Source of the DNA: Opitutaceae bacterium
GTDB taxonomy: Bacteria; Verrucomicrobiota; Verrucomicrobiia; Opitutales; Opitutaceae
Length of the DNA stretch: 22,433 bases
Assembly: GCA_005787865.1 (NCBI GenBank)
Contig: SXZN01000135.1
Location: forward strand, 1-22,433
Reading direction: 5' to 3'
Shown here: piece by piece, positions 7,359 through 14,682 of the stretch
How the letters are laid out: each line of letters opens with the position of its first letter
Numbering within the stretch: position 1 is the first letter of the stretch
Translations under genes and position numbers: made by a program
Notes under the pieces: generated by a model
What the model was told of the DNA's origin: nothing
The model's database searches: none
What the model saw: only the letters and a program-made list of their open reading frames with translations

Positions 7359-8407
7359 CGGCGTTGGAGCTGAGCAATGAGTTCGGCGGTGCCGACCTGC
7401 ATGCTTACTCGTGGGCGGTAGCCAAGATGGAGGCGCGCGGCATCGATTTTGAACCAGTGGTCGGTGGCCATTTCATCAGCCACAAACCGCGTCATCGGCG
7501 GCTCCCCGTTCAGGGGAAGTACCCGCCAAATTATTTCTAAGAGGCCGCCGATCCGGCGAGCAGCGGGCAGGGAAAGGCGCTTTTTAACTTCTGGAAGCCC
7601 AACGCCCCGTAAGAGCTCATTAATCCAGTCCCACAGTATCACCGGCTCTCCGTTGGTGATGAAGTAAGCTTGGCCACCTGGATCTCGCAGTTCTTCTCCA
7701 ACCGGCGCGCGCATAATCTCGCGGCTCGCGTTACGGTTTGTATGATAGCTGCCCAAGGCCTGTTCGGCAAGGAGGTGGGCGTCGATGACGTTGGTGATAT
7801 GCGTAACATCAACGCGATTTTGGCCGGATCCGATAATGCGAAGGCGACCTTGACGCGCGAGGGCGAGCACGCGGGGCACGACATTTTTATCACCCGGCCC
7901 CCAGACGAGATGAGGCCGCAGCGAGAGAGTGGCTAACGCGGCGGAGTGGGCCTGGTGCACAAGTTTTTCAGCGGCGGCTTTGCTCGTGGGGTAAGCACAG
8001 GGAGCCGCGGTGCAAAGCGCCGCCGACTCATCCACACCTGCCAGATTACCGCCATGGTACACGACGCTGGGTGAACTGGTATAAATGAGGCGCGGCACGC
8101 CGACGGTGCGGCACGCGGCGATAATTTGGGCGGTGCCAGTGACATTAACTTTAAAAAAATCAGCCGCGGGGCCCCAGACACCAACGCGGCCGGCGACGTG
8201 GAAGACAGTTTCACAATTTTCGCAGCCACGGCGGAGGGCGGGCTCGTCGGCTAAATCGCCCGTAATAATTTCTGCGCCGAGCTTGGCTAAATTCGGCAGG
8301 GGGCGGCGGGCGAGAACCTTAACCCGACGACCCTCGATCAGTAAACGTTCGGCGAGTTTTCCGCCGATGAAGCCGCTGGCTCCGGTAATAAAGACGGCGC
8401 GATTCAT
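7355..8407 (-). CDS. oleD: OleD-like NADPH-dependent 2-alkyl-3-oxoalkanoate reductase
   Basis: A 350-residue extended short-chain dehydrogenase of the 3-beta-hydroxysteroid dehydrogenase/isomerase type. In long-chain olefin synthesis OleD reduces the beta-keto acid made by OleA to a 2-alkyl-3-hydroxy acid. Visible are the dinucleotide motif TGASGFIG (8-15), FHVAGRVGVWGP (69-80), YTSSPSVV (109-116, catalytic Ser), the YPTSK pair (Y139, K143) and LRPHLVWGPGD. The segments FITNGEPV and GEPPMTRFVA in the C-terminal half are ones I associate with OleD. The ATG overlaps the oleC stop (ATGA), implying translational coupling, and the adjacent OleC strongly supports the assignment over a sterol dehydrogenase. 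A polar insert around 225-245 (NASREIMRAPVGEELR) may be lineage-specific. Neither oleA nor oleB is within the window. Confidence 0.82.
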   Translation of the reverse strand: MNRAVFITGASGFIGGKLAERLLIEGRRVKVLARRPLPNLAKLGAEIITGDLADEPALRRGCENCETVFHVAGRVGVWGPAADFFKVNVTGTAQIIAACRTVGVPRLIYTSSPSVVYHGGNLAGVDESAALCTAAPCAYPTSKAAAEKLVHQAHSAALATLSLRPHLVWGPGDKNVVPRVLALARQGRLRIIGSGQNRVDVTHITNVIDAHLLAEQALGSYHTNRNASREIMRAPVGEELRDPGGQAYFITNGEPVILWDWINELLRGVGLPEVKKRLSLPAARRIGGLLEIIWRVLPLNGEPPMTRFVADEMATDHWFKIDAARLHLGYRPRVSMQVGTAELIAQLQRR

Positions 8408-10089
8408 GCCGGTGAGCCCAGAGCATAACTCGGTTCATGAGCGGCCCATTGGGTTAAGCTTAGACGGTGGATTTTAGCATTATGGCGAACATCCACGGGG
8501 AAATGCGGATGAAAATAGGCGCGAGTAATCGGCCGCGTATGAGCGTGAGCGGCGCCTATAATTTGTAATTCCCCTAGTAATTTTTGACGCAAGGCCCAGG
8601 TGGCCACCGTCGCTTGAGCGATGGGCTCGATTACGAGAGCTGGTTGATCGCGGTTGGGACCAAGGCCAATGAGGGCGCAGCGGGCGACGCCGGGGTGCTG
8701 ATTAAAAATAGGCTCAACTTGTTCGGGGTAGAGCGTTCCGGTCGGTGTGATAACGCGCTCGGCTAGGCGGCCGCAAAACCAGAGCTGGCCGTGGATATCG
8801 AGATAGCCGGCATCGCCGAGTCGGTGCCAAGGACCACTCGGCAAACCTTGAGCTGTTTTTAGCGGGCTGATTTTAGCTAATGCGGTGGCCGCTGCTAATT
8901 GATCGTAGGTTTTTGTAACCATAGGCCCCTGGACAATAATTTCGCCAATTTCACCCACGGACATTTCGCAAATCTCCATAGCAGAAACCATCGCCGTCGT
9001 GCTCGGCGCAATAATTTTAATGGTTACCTCCTGGACCGGTTGACCGACACAGGTGCCTTGGCCGGCGGCCGTCGCCTTGGCGGTGGTGGTGATAACGTGA
9101 AGCCCGGAGATGCTGGCCACCGGCAAGGCTTCCGTGGCGCCATAAGGGCTGTAGGCCATCCCGTTGGGTAAAATTTTTAATAAATCGGCGAATAATTCCG
9201 GCGGGACGGGCGCACCCGCCATCAGCACCCGCTTCAGCGACGGCAAGGTGAGATTATTTTTTAGGCAGTAGCGGGCAATAATCCGCCAAAGAGTCGGCGA
9301 GCCGAATGAGTTCGTGACGCCTTCCTGTTGAATCGCGCGAACAATTTTTGCGGGATCGAGGTTGGCGGGTTGGCGCGGGTCGATCGCTGGAACAATGGTG
9401 GTCATCCCGAGTGCAGGATTAAAGAGCGCAAAAATCGGGAGCAGCGGTAGATCGATTTCGCCGGGGGTAATTCCGTAGGTTGTGCGGACGAGCCGCACTT
9501 GGGCGGCGAACATGCCATGTTCATAGCAAACTCCCTTGGGGGCGCCGGTGGAGCCGGAAGTAAAAAGGATCGCCGCTAGGTCGGTCGCCGCGCAGTCCGC
9601 GGCGAGGGTGACGGCGGCGTTGATTTTTTGGGCGCTGGCGAGTTGGGCGGTCGGCAAGCTACTGGCCCAGATGCGAATTCTTACCGCCGCAAACGCGGTG
9701 CGAAAAATATAGCTGGTGATTTGGGCAAGAGGAATGCCCAGCAACACGCGCGGTTGGGAGCGAGCGACGCAGGCCAAAAAGTTTTTTCGTCCCATGCCTG
9801 GATCGATAATGATGGGGATCGCGCCTATTTTAAAGAGGCCGAAAGCGGCCGCGATTAACGGCAGGCCTTGGCGTACCATCACGAGCACCCGATCACCGCG
9901 GCTGACGCCGGCCGCGCGGAGTTTATCCGCCCAGGCCGCAACTTCCCGCTCGAGGGCGCTGAACGATAGGGTAAGGTAATCGATCTCGCCGGAAATTTTT
10001 TGACCTCGGGCAATTTTCACGGCGGCCTGCGTCGGCTGACGGGTGGCCATCAGGGAAAGATGGTGGGCGATGTTGGCAGGCTCAGCCAC
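8404..10089 (-). CDS. oleC: OleC-like beta-lactone synthetase (AMP-forming acyl-adenylate ligase)
   Basis: A 561-residue ANL-superfamily enzyme. OleC uses ATP to turn the 2-alkyl-3-hydroxy acid from OleD into a beta-lactone, which OleB then decarboxylates to a cis-olefin. The adenylation motifs are in order: TSGSTGAPKG (177-186), YGATE (316-320), GDAGYLD (425-431), and the C-terminal DVRHNAKIHR with the A10 lysine. Segments typical of OleC rather than ordinary acyl-CoA synthetases are LPIFALFNPALG (217-228), DPRQPANLDPAKI (237-249), NSFGSPTLW and YGATEALPV. The start is GTG at 10087-10089, 9 bp after the rnd stop, and the end overlaps oleD by 4 bp, so rnd-oleC-oleD is probably one transcript. 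It is not fused to OleB as in some Actinobacteria. The main alternative is another beta-lactone-forming ligase of a natural-product pathway. Confidence 0.85.
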   Translation of the reverse strand: MAEPANIAHHLSLMATRQPTQAAVKIARGQKISGEIDYLTLSFSALEREVAAWADKLRAAGVSRGDRVLVMVRQGLPLIAAAFGLFKIGAIPIIIDPGMGRKNFLACVARSQPRVLLGIPLAQITSYIFRTAFAAVRIRIWASSLPTAQLASAQKINAAVTLAADCAATDLAAILFTSGSTGAPKGVCYEHGMFAAQVRLVRTTYGITPGEIDLPLLPIFALFNPALGMTTIVPAIDPRQPANLDPAKIVRAIQQEGVTNSFGSPTLWRIIARYCLKNNLTLPSLKRVLMAGAPVPPELFADLLKILPNGMAYSPYGATEALPVASISGLHVITTTAKATAAGQGTCVGQPVQEVTIKIIAPSTTAMVSAMEICEMSVGEIGEIIVQGPMVTKTYDQLAAATALAKISPLKTAQGLPSGPWHRLGDAGYLDIHGQLWFCGRLAERVITPTGTLYPEQVEPIFNQHPGVARCALIGLGPNRDQPALVIEPIAQATVATWALRQKLLGELQIIGAAHAHTRPITRAYFHPHFPVDVRHNAKIHRLSLTQWAAHEPSYALGSPA

Positions 10090-10098
10090 GGTGCGGGG

Positions 10099-11211
10099 CT
10101 AGCTTTTCCAAGCTGGTTCAGCCTTGAGCAATTGCGCCTGCCAAGGGAGCAGCACCGTATCGATGCATTGGGGATCCCGGGCAAGCAAGACGAGTTGCGA
10201 GCGAGTGGCGATGAGGGTGGGATCAAGCTGTAAGCCTTGGGCCAGGCGATCTCGGTCGGCTTTAATTCGATCTTGCAGGGCGAGTTCGGCGGGCGACATC
10301 GGCGAAAATTCGCGGCGCCGTTCGCGGCGCGGCAGGGTTTGCGGATCGGTGGCATAGCCTTGTTGGACCGCTTCCACGAGACTGGGGTAGAGCCGGTCGT
10401 GGCGGCGGCCCAGATGAACCCGCAAAACCTCTTCGATCGGATATTCATCTTCGGCCGCGCCGGCTAGGCGGCCGAGCATTTCGTTCCCGACAACTTTAAA
10501 GGGCGGCGTGTTAATTGCTTCAGCCCAGCTTTCGCGCCAGAACCACAGAGCGTGCAAGACCGCTAGGCCGCGCCCACGCAATTTTTCTGAGCCGTTAATG
10601 CGCCAGGCATTTTCATCGGGCGCGGCAAAACCTGCGCGCCCCACTTCAATTTGCCAGCGACATTTCTGCTCCATCCAGTCGACGCGACCAAGGCGAGTGA
10701 GTTCAGCTTTTAAGCGATCACGCAATTCGGGCAGGTAATAAACATCAGTGGCGGCATAATCCAGCATGTCGCGGTCCAGCGGGCGCTGCGACCAATTGGC
10801 TTTTTGATGATCTTTATCCACATGGGCCCCAAAATTTTGTTCTAATAACGCGGCGAGACCGAAGCGGGGAATACTCAGTAGCTGAGCGGCAAACATCGTA
10901 TCAAATAAGCTGAGCGGTTGAAAGCGGCAGAACTCCCAGAGCAAGCGGAGATCATAATCGCTGCCGTGCATGATCAAGGGCTTGGCCGCCAGTCGCGTCC
11001 AGAGCCCATCGAGTGGCAGGTCGGCAAGGAGATCGACCAAGTAAATTTCGCCGGCCGCTAGGATTTGCAGTAAGCAAACACGCGTCCGGTAGCGGAAGAG
11101 ATTATCCGCCTCCGTATCGAGCGCGATTTCGGTGCAGCGATCGAGCGCCGCGTAGAGCGGCGGCAACTGGGTCGGCTGATTTATAAACTGGTAGTGCAGG
11201 GTCGGACTCAA
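10099..11211 (-). CDS. rnd: Ribonuclease D
   Basis: A 370-residue 3'-5' exoribonuclease of the DEDD-y class, which trims tRNA and other small RNA 3' ends in the cytosol. The exonuclease domain has D32 and E34 in LDTEAD, D85 in HGSDYDLRLL and the Exo III motif Y152-AAT-D156 in LDYAATDVYYL, so all four metal-binding acids and the tyrosine are present. An HRDC domain follows (about 205-290, around FWRESWAEAINTPPFKVVGNEML) and then a shorter C-terminal helical region. Length fits the family (about 370-390). The start is TTG at 11209-11211, placing the family-typical YQFI segment at residues 7-10; a start further upstream is not supported. It leads the run rnd-oleC-oleD, probably by housekeeping linkage rather than shared function. 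Confidence 0.92.
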   Translation of the reverse strand: MSPTLHYQFINQPTQLPPLYAALDRCTEIALDTEADNLFRYRTRVCLLQILAAGEIYLVDLLADLPLDGLWTRLAAKPLIMHGSDYDLRLLWEFCRFQPLSLFDTMFAAQLLSIPRFGLAALLEQNFGAHVDKDHQKANWSQRPLDRDMLDYAATDVYYLPELRDRLKAELTRLGRVDWMEQKCRWQIEVGRAGFAAPDENAWRINGSEKLRGRGLAVLHALWFWRESWAEAINTPPFKVVGNEMLGRLAGAAEDEYPIEEVLRVHLGRRHDRLYPSLVEAVQQGYATDPQTLPRRERRREFSPMSPAELALQDRIKADRDRLAQGLQLDPTLIATRSQLVLLARDPQCIDTVLLPWQAQLLKAEPAWKS

Positions 11212-11510
11212 AGGCGGGAGGGGCTGAATGGTTCCGCCTCGAGGCCGGCCTTAACGAGAGAAGTACTCCGTTGGTTCAGCACCACAAATGTTGCCATGAT
11301 ATTCATAGAAGAGGTCCGCCTACGGACCGAAGGGAGGCCAAGAAAAAACCTAAACGAGGCTCAGCGGCAAGACGGGATTATCGGTCGCCGGGCTCTAAAT
11401 CCCCTACTCCACCTGCTGGGGTTGCTCAGGCTTACCCTGAAATATGCCGGCCCCCTCGGGGATTATTTACTGCTGTGCCTTTTGCGCTTTTTGTGGCCAA
11501 TTCATCAGTC
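11212..11510. other. 299-bp intergenic leader between rnd and queC
   Basis: No convincing gene lies here. The queC frame is open upstream to 11271 and another plus frame spans 11194-11514, but neither resembles a protein family. Small hairpins are visible: a perfect 6-bp stem with a 4-base loop at 11313-11328 (GGTCCG-CCTA-CGGACC), a TCAGG/CCTGA stem near 11426-11440, and a CCC/GGG stem near 11452-11461 followed by ATTATTT. An A-run with AAAAAACCTAAACGAGG at about 11343-11359 recalls the A-rich tail of preQ1-I riboswitches (AAAAAACUAA), but the required short stem and loop do not precede it. The divergent rnd and queC promoters should lie here; I see no convincing -10/-35 pair. Confidence 0.45.
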
Positions 11511-12200
11511 ATGAAAGTCGTTGTGCTTTGCTCGGGTGGGATGGATTCGGTGGCGGCGCTTTATTGGGCGCGGACCCACTATACGGTGACCGCTGCCCTT
11601 AGTTTCGATTACGGGGCTAAACATAATCACCGAGAGATTCCCTGGGCCCGAGAGCATGCGGCTAAGCTGGGGGTACCCCACCAGATCATCGCCTTAGATT
11701 TCATTGGCCAACTTTTTGCCTCGGACTTGCTTAAGTCGGGCGGGGAAATCCCCGAGGGTCACTACGCCGCTGACAATATGAAGCTCACGGTCGTGCCCTT
11801 CCGTAATGGCATTATGCTGGCGGCGGCCGCAGGTTTTGCGGAAAGCGCGGGAGCAGAGGCGCTCGTCATTGCGGCTCATGCTGGCGACCACACGATTTAC
11901 CCTGATTGTCGCGAAGATTTTATGACGGCGATGGGCAACGCCTTGCGGCTGGGGACTGATGCCGGCATTCAGTTACTCCGGCCTTTTATTACCAAGACGA
12001 AAGGCCAGATTGCCGCCGAGGGCGGGCAGCTGGGGGTAAATTTTGCGCAAACTTGGTCATGTTACAAAGGTGGCCTGATCCACTGCGGCAAGTGCGGTAC
12101 GTGTGTCGAACGCCGCGAGGCCTTCCTGCAAGCAGGGTTGGTTGATCCGACCGTCTACGAGTCGCAGCCGCCTTTGCCGCTTAACCCAGCCAAGCATTAA
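11511..12200 (+). CDS. queC: 7-cyano-7-deazaguanine synthase QueC
   Basis: A 229-residue ATP-dependent enzyme that converts 7-carboxy-7-deazaguanine to preQ0, the nitrile precursor of queuosine. The PP-loop SGGMDS (8-13) binds ATP. The zinc site is C184, C192, C195 and C198 in SCYKGGLIHCGKCGTC. Other family segments are FDYGAKHNHRE (32-42), VPFRNG (95-100) and AAHAGDHTIYPDCR (121-134). The frame is open 80 codons upstream, but the ATG at 11511 gives the usual QueC length (about 220-235) and starts directly with the KVVVLCSGG strand. queE follows 61 bp downstream on the same strand. queD, queF and tgt are not in the window and must lie elsewhere if the pathway is complete. Confidence 0.95.
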   Translation: MKVVVLCSGGMDSVAALYWARTHYTVTAALSFDYGAKHNHREIPWAREHAAKLGVPHQIIALDFIGQLFASDLLKSGGEIPEGHYAADNMKLTVVPFRNGIMLAAAAGFAESAGAEALVIAAHAGDHTIYPDCREDFMTAMGNALRLGTDAGIQLLRPFITKTKGQIAAEGGQLGVNFAQTWSCYKGGLIHCGKCGTCVERREAFLQAGLVDPTVYESQPPLPLNPAKH

Positions 12201-12261
12201 ATGCTCGTAGCAAAACTTCGCGCACAGCTTCGCGGTTACGCACCCGTTTAAATCTCTCGCA

Positions 12262-12954
12262 ATGTTGATTTCTGAAATATTTTATTCGCTCCAAGGCGAA
12301 GGTGAATTAACCGGTGTGCCCTCAGTGTTTGTCCGCACGAGTGGATGCAATCTTCGCTGCAATTGGTGTGATACGCCTTATGCCTCATGGCAGCCGGAAG
12401 GAACGCAGATGACAGTAGGCGAGATCGTGGCGGCGGTTAGCCCGCATCCCGCCCGCCACGTTGTGCTAACCGGAGGCGAGCCGATGATGGCGCCAGACAT
12501 TCAGGCGCTCGCGGCCGCGTTGAAGAAATTAGATTACCACCTCACGATTGAGACCGCTGCGACCATCGTGCCGGCCGGCATTAGTTGCGATCTCGCCTCG
12601 CTGAGTCCGAAGCTAAAAAATTCCTCCCCGGATGAGCGGCTCGATGACACCTGGCGCCGGAAACACGAGAACTTGCGCTGGCAGCCGGAAGTGGTGCGGG
12701 CGTGGCTCGATCGTGGGCGCTATCAACTCAAGTTTGTGGTCGCTCAAGCAACGGATCTGATAGAAATCGAAACGCTGCTGGCTTCGTTAGAGCGGGAGAT
12801 TCCTCGGGCCAAGGTATTGCTGATGCCGGAGGGAACCACGGTCGAGGTCTTACGGGCCCGTGCGGTTTGGTTGGCTGAATTATGTAAGGCGCGTGGCTAT
12901 CGTTACGCCCCGCGCCTGCACGTGGAACTATACGGCAATAAACGCGGCACATGA
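12262..12954 (+). CDS. queE: 7-carboxy-7-deazaguanine synthase QueE (radical SAM)
   Basis: A 230-residue radical-SAM enzyme that rearranges 6-carboxy-tetrahydropterin to 7-carboxy-7-deazaguanine, the step before QueC. It opens with the QueE signature EIFYSLQGEG (5-14); the [4Fe-4S] cluster motif is CNLRCNWC (C29, C33, C36), the standard CX3CX2C spacing, followed by DTPYAS. The SAM-binding GGEP is in LTGGEPMM. The region LSPKLKNSSPDERLDD is also family-typical. The ATG at 12262 is placed directly before the signature and follows queC by 61 bp. Its stop overlaps the start of the exoD-like gene (ATGA at 12951-12954). Everything needed for activity appears present. CDG synthase activity is inferred from family and from the queC neighbour. 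Confidence 0.95.
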   Translation: MLISEIFYSLQGEGELTGVPSVFVRTSGCNLRCNWCDTPYASWQPEGTQMTVGEIVAAVSPHPARHVVLTGGEPMMAPDIQALAAALKKLDYHLTIETAATIVPAGISCDLASLSPKLKNSSPDERLDDTWRRKHENLRWQPEVVRAWLDRGRYQLKFVVAQATDLIEIETLLASLEREIPRAKVLLMPEGTTVEVLRARAVWLAELCKARGYRYAPRLHVELYGNKRGT

Positions 12955-13595
12955 AAAAAAATTTAAAAATTAACGCAAATCCACCCCGCAAGTTATCGGA
13001 GGAGTTGGCTGATTTACGTAATCGCTCCGCCTTGGGCGCATTAACGCTGCGGGAGGTTATCTACACGCTTGGCGGGCGGGCCTACACGCTGCTGGTGTTA
13101 TTGTTGGCCCTCCCTTTTATTACGCCCATTCCGTTGCCGGGCTTGTCCACCCCCTTTGGATTAGCGATCGCCCTGATCGCGCTCCGGTTGACGTTGGGTC
13201 AGCGCCCTTGGCTCCCGATGAAACTGCAGCGCAAAGTATTGCCGCCCGGTTTTTTTGGAAAGCTTTTCACGGTCGCCGAGAAAACGATTCGGATCATTGA
13301 AAAACTAATCCGGCCCCGCCTCACTTTTTTAACCGACACGCCAGGGTTAGTGCAACTGCACGCGGTTTTAATGCTGACCGCGGCGCTGGTGTTAGTGTTG
13401 CCGCTCCCGATTCCTTTTACGAATTCCTTCCCGGCTTGGGCAATTTTATTGGTCGCAGCCGGATTGCTGGAGCGCGATGGCCTCTTTATTCTCGCGGGTT
13501 ATCTCATCTTTGCGCTGGGCGTGCTTTATTTTATTTTTCTTGGGGAGGCCGCGACGGCGTTACTGCAGGAGTTGGTGCAGTGGATTCGCGCTTAG
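12951..13595 (+). CDS. ExoD-family integral membrane protein
   Basis: A 214-residue membrane protein of the ExoD (exopolysaccharide synthesis) family, named for a Rhizobium gene needed for normal exopolysaccharide and alkali tolerance; its biochemical role is unsettled. A cytosolic N-terminus with SEELADLRNRSALGALTLREV (about 16-36) precedes helices at about 42-58 and 62-80, with the family-typical ALPFITPIPLPG and TPFG. Further helices lie at about 132-155 (ALVLVLPLPIPFTNSFP) and 157-198. Length (about 200) is normal. The start overlaps the queE stop by 4 bp, so translation is probably coupled, although no functional link between ExoD proteins and queuosine is known to me. It ends 20 bp before the convergent MDR oxidoreductase gene; no terminator is visible between them. 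Confidence 0.88.
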   Translation: MKKNLKINANPPRKLSEELADLRNRSALGALTLREVIYTLGGRAYTLLVLLLALPFITPIPLPGLSTPFGLAIALIALRLTLGQRPWLPMKLQRKVLPPGFFGKLFTVAEKTIRIIEKLIRPRLTFLTDTPGLVQLHAVLMLTAALVLVLPLPIPFTNSFPAWAILLVAAGLLERDGLFILAGYLIFALGVLYFIFLGEAATALLQELVQWIRA

Positions 13596-13615
13596 CCGAC
13601 AGGCTCAAGAAAAAG

Positions 13616-14611
13616 CTAGATCGCCAACACAATTTTCCCGAACTGCTCGCCGGCCGCCATGCGGCGCAAGGCCGCATCGGCTTCAGCGAGGGGAAATACT
13701 TTATCCACGACGGGCGTAATTTTATGGGCAGCGACAAAGGTCATGAGGTTCGCGAAATCTTCCAGCGAGCCCATCGTGGTGCCCAGTAAATTGATCTGCC
13801 GGAAAAAACATTTACGGAGATCAAGGCTCGATGGGTTACCGCGCGTGGCACCGAAGAATACAATGCGCCCGCCCGGCGTGGTGAGATCGATCAGTTGGGC
13901 TAAGCCCTCGCCGCCGGCGCTATCCACGATCACCGCAAAGCGCCCGGCTTGTTGCTGCAAGGCCTCCGCCCAATTCATCTCACGATAATTTACCCCGCCT
14001 AAAGCTCCGAGGGTGATGGCGCGCGCGATTTTCTCGGATGAACTCGAGGTAACCCAGACTTGCGCCCCCGCGGCCACCGCCAATTGCAACGCAATGAGCG
14101 CGGCGCCCCCGCCAATTCCCGTGATGAGCACCCGTTCGCCCGGTTGAAGCTGGGCGCGCGTAAATAAAGCGCGCCAAGCCGTCAGCCCGGTGAGCGGCAG
14201 AGCAGCCGCTTGCTCCCATGACAGGTGACGGGGCTTAAGGGCCAGGTTAGCAACTGGGACGACGCATTGTTCGGCAAAGGTGCCCGCGTCGGGCAAACCA
14301 AGAATGCGGAATTGTGATCCTTGGGCGCGGGGATTAACCCCCCAGTCGAGGGCTGGGTTAATAATTACTTCGCGGCCGACCCAAGGCGTATCTTTGGGCG
14401 AACCAACTGTCAGGACGGTGCCCGCGCCATCTGAACCGAGAATCATCGGCGTTTTGATGCCGGCATATTGGCCCAGTTGAATCCAGAGATCACGGTGGTT
14501 AAGCGCCGCCGCTTTCAGTTGCACGACGGCCTCACCCAACGCGGCCAGCGGATTGGGCACGGCTTGCACCGCTAAAGGTTTTTTAATTTCGGTGAAGACG
14601 GCGGCTTGCAT
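13616..14611 (-). CDS. Zinc-free MDR-family (quinone oxidoreductase-like) dehydrogenase
   Basis: A 331-residue medium-chain dehydrogenase/reductase. The N-terminal GroES-like domain has ALNHRDLWIQLG (36-47) and ILGSDGAGTV (57-66); where zinc alcohol dehydrogenases have a catalytic Cys it has Asn-His, and the four-Cys structural zinc lobe is absent, so it is likely a zinc-independent NADPH quinone, enoyl or enal reductase. The Rossmann part contains VLITGIGGGAALIALQLA, a glycine-rich dinucleotide loop of the AxGGxG-type, and VVDKVFPLAEADAALRRM near the C-terminus is typical for the family. The ATG at 14609-14611 begins with the usual MQAAVF. It is probably a single-gene unit, 71 bp from the amidohydrolase stop upstream. 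The physiological substrate cannot be inferred. Confidence 0.9.
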   Translation of the reverse strand: MQAAVFTEIKKPLAVQAVPNPLAALGEAVVQLKAAALNHRDLWIQLGQYAGIKTPMILGSDGAGTVLTVGSPKDTPWVGREVIINPALDWGVNPRAQGSQFRILGLPDAGTFAEQCVVPVANLALKPRHLSWEQAAALPLTGLTAWRALFTRAQLQPGERVLITGIGGGAALIALQLAVAAGAQVWVTSSSSEKIARAITLGALGGVNYREMNWAEALQQQAGRFAVIVDSAGGEGLAQLIDLTTPGGRIVFFGATRGNPSSLDLRKCFFRQINLLGTTMGSLEDFANLMTFVAAHKITPVVDKVFPLAEADAALRRMAAGEQFGKIVLAI

Positions 14612-14682
14612 GAAATTAAAATTATTTTGCTCGAGTTAAACGCAAAGCTTCCAGCCGAATAAACAAACCTTCAGCGCTAGAT

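Noticed and set aside
11337..11360. preQ1-I riboswitch upstream of queC.
   Set aside because: Only the A-rich tail is similar; the 5-bp P1 stem with the conserved loop is missing and the site is about 150 bp from the start codon.
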